The notes beneath the pieces are model-generated. The model did not search any database and was not told the DNA's origin. It saw only the letters and a list, made by a program, of their open reading frames with translations. DNA of 64,000 bases, taken from Pisolithus tinctorius. Its lineage: Eukaryota > Basidiomycota > Agaricomycetes > Boletales > Pisolithaceae. Of the stretch, positions 19,917-32,130 are shown in pieces (the stretch's first letter is position 1; every line of letters begins with the position of its first letter). The DNA lies in contig JANFAH010000010.1 of the NCBI GenBank assembly GCA_024663395.1, positions 434,001 to 498,000 of the forward strand, read 5' to 3'. The position numbers were made by a program, and so were the translations under genes.

Positions 19917-22900
19917 GGAGTTTTCACAACTTAAATACTGTTCTTACACAAAACTTCATGAGCTCAAAGCACTAATAGTGCTCTGTCCCGACGCTGTGAT
20001 TAGTGCGAACGGCTCGAGGTGCTGCAACTTGCAAGCATTCTTCTGGTTATACATAAGTATCTCTTGAGGACCGAACTAAAAGAAGTTTCCTTCCGGATCG
20101 TCCCGGATAATCTTCGGTAGATCTTTGTCTTTTTTCTTAACGACCATGGGGGGTAGGACTCACCAGCGCCCACGGTTATGCACCTGCAATGTTGTAGGCT
20201 GTGGATCAAGCACAACCTGGTGCGAATCTCAATTGAAGTATGTTCGTGGCCGATTGATCCCCAAAGCGATGTATGCACGCCACTGTAAACTCGACAAATC
20301 TGCCCAGTACCTCGCGAGTCCTGCTGCCGAACTTCAGGCGGATGCGGTCCTCACCATCGAGCATAGTGCCACGGAGAGTTCCAGTGATCCAAAGGATGCG
20401 GAATCAAATGGAAGGGATCAACAACCCACCTTCGAGACTGACTTCGATGACCAGCGCAACCACGTCACACCGCTGCACCTTAAGGATGAAACCATCGCTC
20501 TGGAAAATGCGCTGCACGACCTCATGCACCTCTGTTCTGTGGTCACCCAGCAGATCGTGTCTTTCTCATATGACCTGAATCTCATCTTCTCCGAGAGTGG
20601 GCCCATAGAACCTGGCGCCATTTACCAACTCTATTCTTCTCTCCCATCCGGCGCAAACATGGGTCATCGACGACTCTCCCCAACTGCACCCGAGAATGTA
20701 GCCATACTAGCTCACGAGAGTGCGCTGTACGCGGTCCTGGTCAGTCTACGACGTCTTGAGCAATTCCCCTCTCTGGAGGCCGCTCGCCTGCAGCTTTTGG
20801 TTATGGTAGAAGATGAGTTGCACAGGGTCGATGCCATACGGCAGGCTGCTTGGAACAGTTTTCTGAGGAGGGACCTCATTGCGAACTTGGGACAGATCCA
20901 AGGTGTGGGGCGGTGTGAGGGGGCCGTACAGGGTGACGGTGATGAACAGAGCGAGGAACTTGAGCAGAGTTCGTGCAATTCGCCCAACAAGGAGTCCTAT
21001 GTTTTTGTCAACACTGGTAAGTAAAATACCACTTTTTGCTATGTTTTCTGAGTATATTTGGAAGATGTCTATTTTCGAAGTATTGGAGTGTCCCACCCCA
21101 CTGCTGTAGCCGGTAGTTTCTTGATTCTTTGCTTGAATCTCCTCTGTGGAATATCCCAAGTGCAAAGCAGGTTCGTCTCCGACAGCCTGAGCTTTATGAT
21201 GTCCCACGTCATCAGCGACGTACAAGCTCCCGAAGATAGAAGGTCCTTGCTGAAATTCCCAAGAGACTACCGCACTATCTTAAACAACTTCGATCTTGAC
21301 CCTCACCTACGACTCTATGTTTGCTGTCCGTCCTGTTATGCACTCTATGATGACGTTGACTTCCCCGATTTCTGCACTTTCCGCGATTTCCCTTCAAGCC
21401 ATCCCTGTTCTGCAAAGTTGAAGCGAGAGAGGACGATATGCGGGAATCAGGTTATCCGTCCGGTGCGGAAGTTTGCATACCAGGAGCTGAAAGGGTGGTT
21501 AGGAAGGATTCTATCTTATCCTGAGCTGGAGTCAGCGCTGGAAGCTCCACTGTCCAACCTCTCAGGTGGCGACTTCAACAACGGGCGATTCGCTGACATC
21601 TTCGATGCCAACTTCATCCGGAATATGCAGGGTTGTGACGGGAAGCCCTTTTTCCGCAAAGATGATAAGCTTCGCCTGGTTTTTTCTTTGGCTGTTGATG
21701 GATTCAATCCTTTTGGTATGAAGGTTGCCAAAGGAACATCTTCCGTGACTGGAATCTACATGGCATGCTTGAACTTGCCCGCAGACATCCGATACAACAC
21801 GGAGAATATGTATCTCTGTGGCGTCATTCCCGGCCCGAAAAAGCCGTCTCTCGAGCAGATCAACAATTTCCTTCGCCCTGCTTGTAAACGAACTACTGGA
21901 GTTCTGGGAGCCTGGTGTCTTCTTTTCGCGTACGGCACGCTATAGGCACGGAAGGGTTGTTTTACTTGCCCTGATCCCTCTAGTATGTGACATTCTTGGT
22001 GCACGTCAAGTGGCGGGATTCCTCAGCCATGCAGCCACGTTGTTCTGCTCCTTCTGCTATTTACCTGCAGATATGATCGAGAATCTCGACGTGGAGTCTT
22101 GGCCCATACGCTCTGCCGAAAAGCACCGCAAACATGCAGAGGAGTGGCTTTCAGCAACTTCAAGCGAGCAGCGAGAGCGAATTGCCAGGACTTGTGGTGT
22201 GCGATTCTCGGAGCTCCTTCGACTGCCCTACTGGGATCCTGTTTGGTTTACAGTACTGGATTCCATGCATGCATTCTTCCTTCGTGCCATTCAACAGCAT
22301 GTTCGATACATATGGGGCCTGAGTCCCACAGCTCCAGCTGGTGATGGCACTAATTCCCCCACTGAGAAACCACCTCCGAAGCCGACTGCCGCAGAACTTT
22401 CGAAAGGCCTCAAGGCCATACTTCAGACACTTACAGGCGATGCATGCATAGAATCTCTCTCCAAAAAATGCCGTAGGTCTGTGCTGTGGCATCTATGTCG
22501 CGAGTTTGACCTGAGGAGGGCTGGTACATCAGTGATGCTAACACGAGCGCTATTAGATTGGGTAAGTCACCATATTTCGCTACGTCTTCATAACCGATGG
22601 AAAGTACTTTATTAGCTTCAGGAGAGCCACGATAATCAACAAACGGCGAAGTTGTTCTTGCAGTCACTTCAGGTGAGTTTACGGTATCGGACGCAGTTAG
22701 GCATTCTCATACAGGGTTTCCCTGAAATCATAGGCGGCAGAGGATGATGCAGATGATAGTTTGCACACAACAGGAAAGACCGTACGACCACCCCGGACAC
22801 AAGATGACGTGCCGACTGAAGCTGAGCTAGAACATGCAAGATCTAGGCTGAAAACTGCCAAGACAGTCAAGAGCATAGGCAATGGTGTGCGGGTTCCAAC

Positions 22901-24693
22901 ACTTCGAGCGCTCTGTTGCGAGTTGGGCATATCAATACCTGACCCGAAGAGACATGGAAAACAGCTCACCAAGATGGCGCTAGTTGACCTAATTGGCAAA
23001 TGGGTGAGAACCTTGTCTTCGGCGTTCGAGCACATGTAATAGTATTCTCAGCGCATTGAACATGGCCTTACCGACGCACAAGGAAACCTGCCGGAGCATC
23101 CAGTTGAATACACCACTGTGGACTATCGCGAAATTCCCGTTGTACTTGGTCGGGCTGTTCTTGAAGAAGTATGGAGGGATCAAAAGCGGCTAGTTCTTCC
23201 TTCATCCATTTTCCCTGCTCCATCATCACTGGGCTTCGAAAAGAGAAAGCTTTCAGCTGACCAGTGGCGTTCAGTTGGTATGATTCACCTCGTCATTACA
23301 TTGATTCGTATTTGGGGTCACTCGCAGGGAAGGCAACGGCGGATTCTCAACAATTACATGCATCTTGTGACTGCAATTTACATCGCTAACTTGCGGTCTA
23401 CTTCGCAGGAACTAATAGGCCGTTACGTGTATCACTTCAAGAGCTACTTGTCGGGTGTTTTGGACTTGTATAAGGAAGCCAAGATACAACCTGTTCACCA
23501 TGCTTGCCTCCATTTCGATAGACTGTTGGTTGGACTGGGGCCAGTACATTCATGGAGAACCTGGGCTTTCGAGCGTTTTAACTACACGCTTCAGAGGACC
23601 AAGACAAATATGCGCTTTGGTGAGCACCCATCTCAGATTCTCGTGTTTCATCACTGACCATGTCATGCCCCTTGAATCCTTCAGGTGAACTGGAGTTGAC
23701 ATTTGTCAATGACGCGTGCAGAGCAGCAAACTTGCAACTGCTGTTGAATAGCCCGCGACTACCTGCAGAGATGAAGGACCTTCGCAGCCCATTCCAACAG
23801 GCATTTAAGTCCAAACTTCGTGGAACTCGGCTGAATGATGCTCATGCTTCTGGAACTTCTGCGGAATTGAAGATTCTTCTTACAGACCAGCGAACGGGAG
23901 GTCGTCTGGCTCGTGTACACAAGACTTTCCTACCACTGGCAATGGAATACACGCACACCCAATCAGAAGAAGGTAAATTTACGTGAACTTTAAAATTCAA
24001 GACTGATGCCGTTGATAGTGATACGCTGGTGTGACACAGTGCAGCTGGGAGGAGTGATATTCCAGCCTGCAGCTCAGTCACAACGGAACTCGCATGCCAT
24101 GGTTCAACTCCCCGGGCCGCACAGAAACATGGAGATTGCTGCTCAGATACTCGCGCTATTTGTTTTGAAGGGTGAAGAGGACGCAGCCTTTGCGGTTATC
24201 TCGTGCTACGCGCCTTTGAGTGACACAGATGCAAAACAGGACCCTTACCGCCAGTTCGGCATACTTGCTGGGTGCTTGTACTACGACGAAGTCGAAGCAC
24301 CTGTTGTTACTCATGCATCCAACGTCCTTGCACCTTTTGCGAAGACCCCGTTCAAACTTGACTATATCGCAAAACCTGTCGTTCATGTACTACCGCTTTA
24401 TAAGGCGAGCAGCCATCCCACATGAAATGAAGGCACAAACTAATGGTCTAACCAGGACATATATTCTCAAACCAATATTCCACATGATATTGAAGCCGAA
24501 GTACTGGAATGTACCAAGTAGACGGTAGAAGGGAATCCATATTCATGTGGTTGCTGGGGTACCTAGCTGTCCTAGCAGTGGGGTACATACAATGAAAGAT
24601 ATTTTTCTTTACTCTGCTGGCACACGTTTCGGTTTCGTGCCTGTGAGTCGAACGCATATCCTATGACTCTAGGGCGAGTACGGATGACATTAG
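19917..24693. mobile_element. Unpaired centre of the palindrome, carrying a Plavaka-like transposon gene
   Basis: This 4.78-kb segment is the only part of 1-44464 without a mirror copy. It is almost filled by one transposase gene (20146-24425). I looked for CACTA-like terminal inverted repeats just inside both edges and found none. Either the element's ends were lost when the palindrome formed, or the arms themselves now act as its flanks. Confidence 0.7.
20146..24425 (+). pseudogene. Plavaka/CACTA-like (En/Spm Tnp2-type) transposase, seven exons, one frameshift
   Basis: Predicted to cut and paste a CACTA-superfamily DNA transposon in the nucleus. Exons by GT-AG and reading frame: 20146-21016, 21110-22561, 22622-22672, 22734-23003, 23052-23619, 23685-23972, 24019-24425, giving about 1,301 residues. 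The N-terminus has a Cys/His-rich start (CTC, GCG, ARHCKLD). Exon 2 has the family blocks LRLYVCCPSCYAL, AVDGFNPFG, CLNLPADIRY, IPGPKKPS, LVCDILGARQVAGF, CSFC and LPYWDP...LDSMHAFF, in the usual order. One extra base near 21880 shifts the frame between NNFLRP and LVNELLEFW, so this copy is probably dead unless the base is a sequencing error. The start at MGGRTHQRP is chosen because the upstream in-frame Met (20125) adds only seven residues. Family assignment is from recalled family motifs. Confidence 0.85.
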
Positions 24694-24695
24694 GG

Positions 24696-24702
24696 TATAA
24701 AT
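24696..24702 (+). promoter_or_regulatory. Outward TATAAAT at the arm 2 apex
   Basis: Mirror of the element at 19908-19914, two bases inside the paired region. Confidence 0.35.
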
Positions 24703-24765
24703 GCCCGGCATCTTGTCGACCGTATCGGACTACGAGCTCCAACAAGTTGTGAATCATCGCGAGTA

Positions 24766-25047
24766 GTGCGCGATCCGGAGTCGCCGAAAGCAGGAATGTC
24801 TTTCGATTGGACTGTCGTCACGAGTATCAATAATTACAAGCTAGGAGCGACGTCCCGTAGTAAATATCATTGTCAGGGCCCTTCGGCAGGTCAAGTATTA
24901 GAAGTTGACGATGCGCCATTGGCAGGTTACATGCTGCCAAAACGGGTGAGTGGTTATTCCTTGTCAACTGCTGAAAATCCGCACTTATGTATCTCGTCAG
25001 CCATAACAATAACACCCGCCGCGATCTCCATGCATGCCTCAACATAG
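24766..25047 (+). CDS. 93-codon outward-facing ORF, arm 2 copy
   Basis: Mirror of 19563-19844 with an identical translation. TATAAAT lies at 24696-24702. Confidence 0.3.
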   Translation: MRDPESPKAGMSFDWTVVTSINNYKLGATSRSKYHCQGPSAGQVLEVDDAPLAGYMLPKRVSGYSLSTAENPHLCISSAITITPAAISMHAST

Positions 25048-25124
25048 CTGACAGTGCCTTGCCCAAACATGTCCTTCATCACGATCATGAACATAAATCA
25101 CAACAACTGAAGAGAAAATACGTA

Positions 25125-25693
25125 CGAGTCTCTCCCGCGAGATGACCTCGCCAGCCTCCAGAGCCCGAAGCCTATCAGTATCATCAGTAGGGGATCACGA
25201 TGGTGCGTGGCGATGCTCACATATTCTTTTTCTCTTCGTCCACGGCTTTCGCCAGTTCAAGGCAATCACGAACAAATCTAAGCTTGATCCCGTAACCAAC
25301 GACCTCCTACAACAGGATTCAGCCGCGAAGGCACAAAGGCAACTATAGATGTAGCACACCGGCCGTACGCCATCTTGTATGGCCTTTCGAACGTCGGGAC
25401 AGATGAACTCATTCTATAATCAGTGGTCAGTGGTCAGCAAACATCTCGAAGGTTTCTCATTGTTTCCTCACAGCATTTGCAAGGGGGTTGCCCTCTGCAG
25501 CACGAATGGGGGGCGGAAGGGCGGGGACACCAGCACGAGTACTGGCGACGTTGGGCAGACGAACTGGAGTTCTGGGTGTAGACGGCAGACTGGACAGGTC
25601 TAAGAAAGTTTGGTTAGGACCACGAGAACGCAGGTTATACGGTGCGTAGCGCCTGATGCCCTTGCGAGCCATACCGCGAGTGATAGGAGACAT
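25125..25693 (-). CDS. Small basic 'YNLRSR' protein, arm 2 copy
   Basis: Mirror of 18916-19484 with an identical first-exon translation, the same introns and the same harmless TGA. It also points toward the palindrome centre, facing the transposase gene's 3' side. Confidence 0.55.
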
Positions 25694-26882
25694 TGTGTAG
25701 TAGAGACGGAGAAGAGTGGTGAGGGTGGGGTCCATTTATACGAAGTATGCTCACGTGCTCACCTTTGTTCATTGCAGAGAAAGAGTCTTTGTGCAGGTGA
25801 ACTTCGGCTAGGCAAGATGCCATCGTGCCGATGACCCCAGAGCGGAGCCCAGTTGGGTACCACGCGTTCTTGATGGCGGTACTGGCACCGAAGCTGGTTG
25901 GCGGCGCAAGCCTATACTCTACGGGTAAAAAACATGAGCTCTAGAGCTCACTTCGGTGCGGACGTTGTGATAGAGTTGCTTCCTCTCCGTCTTCTCGAAG
26001 AGGCAGAGCGTTTGTACAACGTCACTCTGTCGTCGTTCGGAATTCCTTATACCTAGAATAATGTAGTTGTAAGTAAAAACAACTCGAAATCGAACGAAAG
26101 TCGTCGAACTCAAAACACAGCTCGATGGGTTGCCGCACATCGTTTTGCCCGCCACCATGAATCTTCCTCGAGTTGCTTTGATTACCCGGATACGATGGCT
26201 TCGGAAGCAGAACCCGGTCGAAAAGAAAGAAAACGGATACACATCATTGACATGTGGCATGTTTTCCTTTGACAACGTGCCTCTCAAAGGGACTTATTCA
26301 ATTTTGTCGTTCATCGTCGTACATCATGGAAGAAATGTAACCGTAAGCTCAACGCCATGGAATCTAAATGAAATGTTGATCTCTCGAGCCCGACGAATCG
26401 ATATATGTTGCTTCGACTCGATGTGAGCGTTGTGGCCCACGGCCGGACGCTTTATCGCTTTTTAATAACACGCGCGTCGGAGACCTCACGGTTGCAACTC
26501 GTCTGTTTCACGGATCGTCACGATGGCACAGCCGTAAACAAGGTACCTGCCGTCGGAGACAGTGCTATCTTCTAGTTCACAGTTTTACATTTCTCGCACA
26601 ATACAATTCATTTAAGAGAAAAGGAAAAAAAGTTTCCACAGCACTAGCTGAATGTGTTGGCTGAAGGGACAGGCTATGACGACATTAGTATTTCAGGATC
26701 ATGGAAATATGATCTACATGTGCATTGGCAGCGGCGCAAGAGTCGAAAGTTTATACCACCAGGTTCCATTCAAGAGAACATGCGTCCGTGGACGACCCGA
26801 CGGTCGGAAAGATTGTATTTCTCTGCGATTCTGTCGAGGCAACAGGTTCAGTCAGGTGCTCTGCACAATCAAGCGAGCGTAC

Positions 26883-29800
26883 TTACTTCGCATGCTGCGA
26901 TGGTATTGCGAGAGTATCAGATTGGTTTGTTGCCTGCAGTTGCTCCCTCACGAATGCGTTCTGAGCCCCATACCAGTTACGAGAGTAGAAATCAATAGGT
27001 AGCCCTTTCACTGGAGGTGCCTTGCTCTCATTTAAACTAGCCGTCCTAAAGTGTGGCCAGGCACCAGCTGTTGTCTGCCATTTACCATTGTATCGGAGGC
27101 GCAGGTGGAGGGAATCCAGCATTCGTAGCCAAGCAGTGACTTGTTTAGAGCGCCAGTCCTTCTCCAGGATGTAGTACGTCGCCTCGCCCCGGTGACCTTC
27201 GTGGTCAGATTCATCAGAACTCATGCCATCTTGGCCAAGCGATTCCACTATAGCGACTGCACGATCTTTGATTTCCCCGTATTCATAGGCAGTCTGCAGA
27301 CGACGGCCGTAGAGCTTCAACAGTCTTAGATATGCGAAAACATGTGTAGGTAGTTAGTAGCTTACCTCGTGCTTTCTTTGACGACGACGATTTCGAGCTT
27401 TACGTTCCGTTTTATCCTCGTCATCCAGTTCTTTGACCTTGTACCGCGTTCTTAATGTCATTACATGAGTCAACCACGCCTTCGCAACGTATTCCAGTGT
27501 ATGGTTTTCTCCTTGGCGACCTCGGTGACGTTTCAGATACTCTTGGGCGAAGACAAGCTGCAGCAGATTTGTTCCACTCAGAGCGTGGCAAACCTTCCAG
27601 GTCTATGCGAAAATCTTCGACTGTGCAGCATGGCCCACTCTTGGGATCCCATGCACTGATGTCCCTCCGACCGACGGACCGTGGCAGATCTTCGTGGTCT
27701 TCTATGCCCAAAAGCTCTTGCCCGAGCTCCCGAACAGATTTCTAGACGCCGGAAATTTGTCAGCAGGTTCTGGGGTACATGTGTGTCTGGCTCGTCTACC
27801 TTGAATTCATTGTAACTTGGTGCTCGGGGTTTCGGGAGTTTCTTTATCTTCTTAGAGGTAGACTTACTCGTTTGTGATGGGCTTGTCCCGGCGCCATTCT
27901 CAGCGGATTGATTCGTCAGACCTGGAAGTGCCTTCTCTAACGCGACGGCGACAGAAGACTCGACGATCTTCCCAAGTTCCTGCCAAATGTTTGCTCGAAT
28001 CTTACTCTCGATGCTGTCCTGGAGGTCTTGTAACTCGCGTATCCTCGCAGGGCTGGTATTCTAAGTTTATTGATACGTGAGAATGACAGCAATTGGAACA
28101 CAAGGTAACGAGCTACCATTGACTGTGGCTGGGGACTGCTGATTGGTTTTGTCATTACACTCTGCCTGACAGCCTGTCTTTCGACCAGGAGTAGATCCTC
28201 CAGATGGTCGAGGAGGTGGTTGAGGAACCAGCGGAGGGGGCGTAAAAAAACCGTCCTCGAGAGGCTGAGAAAAAGTAAGAGGATCAGGGCCTGGAGCCTA
28301 TGAGGGCTTGTAAGCCACAGATCGAGTGACCCACAGGCGAAAACAAACTTTGGATTTCCCTTTCACACTAGCGACATCTTCAACTCGACCGCGTTTTGGT
28401 CTAACGGTGGCAACCTGCAAGGCCCATTAGCTATCGGTGTGTGGACTTAGACCAGTGCAAACCGTCATTGTATTGTTGACATCTCTTGCACGCACGGATT
28501 TGGAGGGTCCCGCGTGAACGCCAACAGCCTACGAAGTAGTCCTTGTTCAGAAAGGCCAGAAACACCAAATTCGGTACGTACCTTATTTTTACTCTTCACA
28601 GCAAACTCTGATTGCTCCCCACCCTGTTCTGGCACACTTGATGTCTATGAAAAATCCGAATTCGGTATGGGATATCAATCTGCGCCCAAGATCCAAGCTT
28701 ACTTCGACATCCATCAACTGAAAGGTATTTCCAAGCATATCGTCGTCACTCATACCACCATCGCCTTCCTCAGTAGTGTCTGAGTCCGAGTCCGAGTCTG
28801 AGCCCGAGCCCGAGCCCGAGTTTGAGTCCTTGACGGCTCCTGCGAGCACGGATTTAGAGGGTCCCGCGTGGACGTCAACAGCCTACGAAGCGATTCACGT
28901 CCAGAAACGCCAGAAATGCCAAACTCAGTACGTACCTTATTTTTCCCCTTCATAGCAATCAGATCTCCTACCCCCGAGTTTGAGTCCTTCACGACTCGTG
29001 CGAGCACGGATTTAGAGGGTCCCGTACGGACGTCAACAGCCTACGAAAAGATTTACGTCCAGAAAGGGCAGAAACACCAAACGCAGTACGTGCCCTGTTT
29101 TTCCCCTTCACAGCGGTCAGATCTCCTGCTTCATAATGCTCCCCACCCTGTTCTGGCACGCTTGATGACTATGAAAAATCCGAATTTAGTGTAGGATATC
29201 AGACTTGCGCCCAAGATCTAAGCTTACCTCGACGTCCATCAACTGAAAGGTATTTCCAGGCATACCGTCGTCATTCATACCACCATCATCTTCCGAGCCA
29301 ATGTCCGAGCGAGAGTCTGAGCCTGAGTCTCCTTCATCCTCTTGTTCCTCGCCTTCGCCGGGTCCAACTCCAATGCTGTCACCAACAGCGGGATCGAACT
29401 CCTCGGTAGCCTGGTCGTCAGTGGTACGAATGTTGACGTTAGAAAAAGCTTCCTCCCCGTCTTCCCCGCCCTCGCTGGAGGTAGCTCCGCAAGAGACTTC
29501 CCTGTCGTCGTCGTCGCCGTCGTCGTCTCTCTCTCCCTCCCCATCAGCTTGGTCATCAGTACCAGGAATAGATCCCTTCATTGACTCAGTTCTAGGGGGA
29601 TCCTGCATGTCATCCGTGGCCTCGTTAGTGTTACTTGCTCCAGATCCAGAAGGTGCAGGCGCCTCCTGAACATCTCCAATGTCTCCCTCCAGGTCCACGT
29701 CAGCAGTAGGCTCAGCTGCCAGGGGGGTGGGTTGCTCTCGTTCTAGGTCCACCTCCCTTCTGCGTTTTCTGACCCGAAAAAAATCGGGACGTAATGTAGG

Positions 29801-30346
29801 AACATCTTCAGATTTGTCATGGTCGCGGTCGTCTTCACTGCCTTTCTCGTCTTCCTCTCGGCCCCTTTTTCTTCCTGTAACCTATAGGAATACTCGGTAC
29901 GCTTGAAAACACTAGACAAAAAAAAATCACCTTCAAATTATCCCCCTCGCGACGTTCATGCTGCGGTGCATTGGTATCTGCTGTGTTTGAAGCCGTCTGA
30001 CGCACACAAAATCAAGCGTAAGTCTAATGCCAGAGACGACAATTAACGACGTACATTTTCTCCGAGTGCACCACGCGTTATCTTGTTAAAAAACCCCACC
30101 AATGCGCCTGCAGATGAAGAAAGAAAGCGCTTCGTCGGTGACATTGGGGGTGTGGGTTCTTCCGCGACGGTATCCTCGATGGGTTTAGCATTCGTGTCTG
30201 ATGCATCCTGTTAAGACGAATGTCATGTGCTGGTTAGTAATTACAAACAGAGTTATAAAACGAACCTTGTCATGACTAGAGGCTCGAGGATGGCTAGGGG
30301 GCGGAGTTGGCAACGGACCTTGACGTTTTGCCTTGCGACGTGCCAT
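26883..30346 (-). pseudogene. Long acidic 'GMSSDES'-family gene, arm 2 copy broken near its 3' end
   Basis: Mirror of 14267-17724. The start codon is present (ATG at 30346-30344) and the acidic exon is fully open (about 29882-29226; VTGRKRG ... FQLMDVE). An extra base near 27561 (CTGCAGCTTG for CTGCGCTTG) shifts the exon after EWNKSAA. The final exon (27314-26883, LYGRRLQ ... SQHAK) is intact. The two arm copies are therefore damaged in different exons. Function unknown; acidic, probably nuclear or chromatin-facing by composition only. Confidence 0.7.
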
Positions 30347-31003
30347 CTCTCGGCGTGTTTCGGCTGTTTATACCGTCAACGACGAAACGTGGGTGCAACA
30401 GCCGAAAAGGGTACCTCGGGACAGGGCGTCTGGCGCGATCTTTGCATAGGGATGAAAGGGCTTGTATGTAGGGCCGCCTGTAGGAACGGCCTGCGGCGTT
30501 CCACGCCGCATGCGAGTGCGGATATGTCGTAAATCGACTTGGGACATGGGTTGTATGAGCTCGAAATCCTAGTGGCGCGGCCCCAAGGGTGAAGGACCTT
30601 ATAAGTCACGGAGGACACAAAGAAGAGGGGTTAACAAAGAAATGGATTTAGAGCTGTTCGGCGACATTCGTTGGGCTAGTTCCTGCTAGACTCCTTCGAT
30701 AAGAATAAGTACACCATCCAAGGGGTTCGAAAGGCGAGAGCATTGCGACAACTGGTCAAGCTTCAAGGTCAGGATCTTGCTCGTATGCAGAAACTTCATG
30801 CCAGGTAAACTGTCGCCTACGGCAGTATTGGAAGACGCACTTTCCATTTTCGCGGTGTGGATATTGCCTTTGTCGTGGATTATCGGGCCTAACCGCACTT
30901 GTCAACAGCACGTTTTCGATCGTGGCGCTTTCGCTTTCGTCGTCCGGGTATTAGGTAAGTCCTGGCCGATTAACACCGATGCGGGGGGGAATCCGAGTGA
31001 AAA

Positions 31004-32130
31004 TCGGGTGGCAACAGTGAGGGAGTGGCGTTCGCGCATCTTCTTATGATTGTAGCCTTCATCGCGAACTTAATCCAATCGGGGGGAACAAACCAGATGA
31101 CCTTCCACGACGACAGATAAGCTCGAGTGTACGCCAAACATTTGACGTGGAAACCTACTCAGACCCAATAATGCCGACCCAGCGATGGTCGTGAAACCCA
31201 ATGGGCATAAGCAGCGACCGTCGATGAAACACGATGAAACAAGTATAGTGACGCAGGATGCACTCGTGAGAGCATAAGCGTGGCATTCCATGAAGAAGAG
31301 CCCATGCGAACGGGGGACGAAAATCGACGCTTGAGAGATCGATCCCAACCTGGAGGTATACAATTATGTACAGTTGAGGGTCATTGCTGCTCGAGGTTAG
31401 TGTAACGCCGGATTTATCGTTGAAGAACGAGGGCGATACTGGACATAATGAATAAACGATGTCATAGGACCAAGGGAAAATACGCACGTCCACGAATCTG
31501 GCGTCATCGAAGGCAAGACGTGGTCGTCGGAGAGGGTCATGACAGTGGTATCGTTGAGCAGGGCATGCTCGGCGCCACGAAAGGAAGTCGTAGCCAAACG
31601 CGAACGCGAGAATAGCGAAGCAGACGACAATACGGATAGTCAGGGCACAAGGTAGACGGAGTAGTCACGCATATGCTGGAAGGACACAGGGGAGCCTCGG
31701 ATAGCTAGACAATAGTGGAGAGATTGGGTTGCGTAAGGACGATATCGGCAGCAACTCAAGTAGCGTCAGAGGCGCCCTCATCAGCAATGCCGACGTTGGC
31801 GCGGGAAAGAGCAAGTTAGCGTCGTTAGCACCATCACTACACGATGTTCGGGGAAGACACCAGCTAAACCACCGGCATCGAGAACGAGTTCATACGTTTG
31901 CCTCCAGGGGAAGGACCATCCTTGAGCACCTTGATCTTGACACCGAGAGCCAGAGCGTCGTCAATTGTCTGGTTGGTATCCTCACCGTGGTTCTCCATGC
32001 GAGATGCATATGCAGCGAGAAGAACAATGTCATTGGCGGACAAGGGACCGTGTGTATGGATAGTTTCCGACACCAGCAAGTTCATCAATACCTTTCTGCT
32101 GAAAATCGTTGGCGGAGTTTGAGGACATGA
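31004..32130 (-). pseudogene. PMA1: Plasma-membrane H+-ATPase pseudogene, arm 2 copy
   Basis: Mirror of 12485-13610 with the same internal deletions and shifts, so the decay predates the palindrome. A few substitutions differ (for example LNDTTVMTLSDDHVLPS here, LHDTTVMTLSDDRVLPS in arm 1). Confidence 0.9.

Noticed and set aside
19917..24693. KDZ transposon with an associated TET/JBP dioxygenase gene
   Set aside because: The transposase motifs fit Plavaka/Tnp2, and no dioxygenase gene was seen in the spacer or arms.
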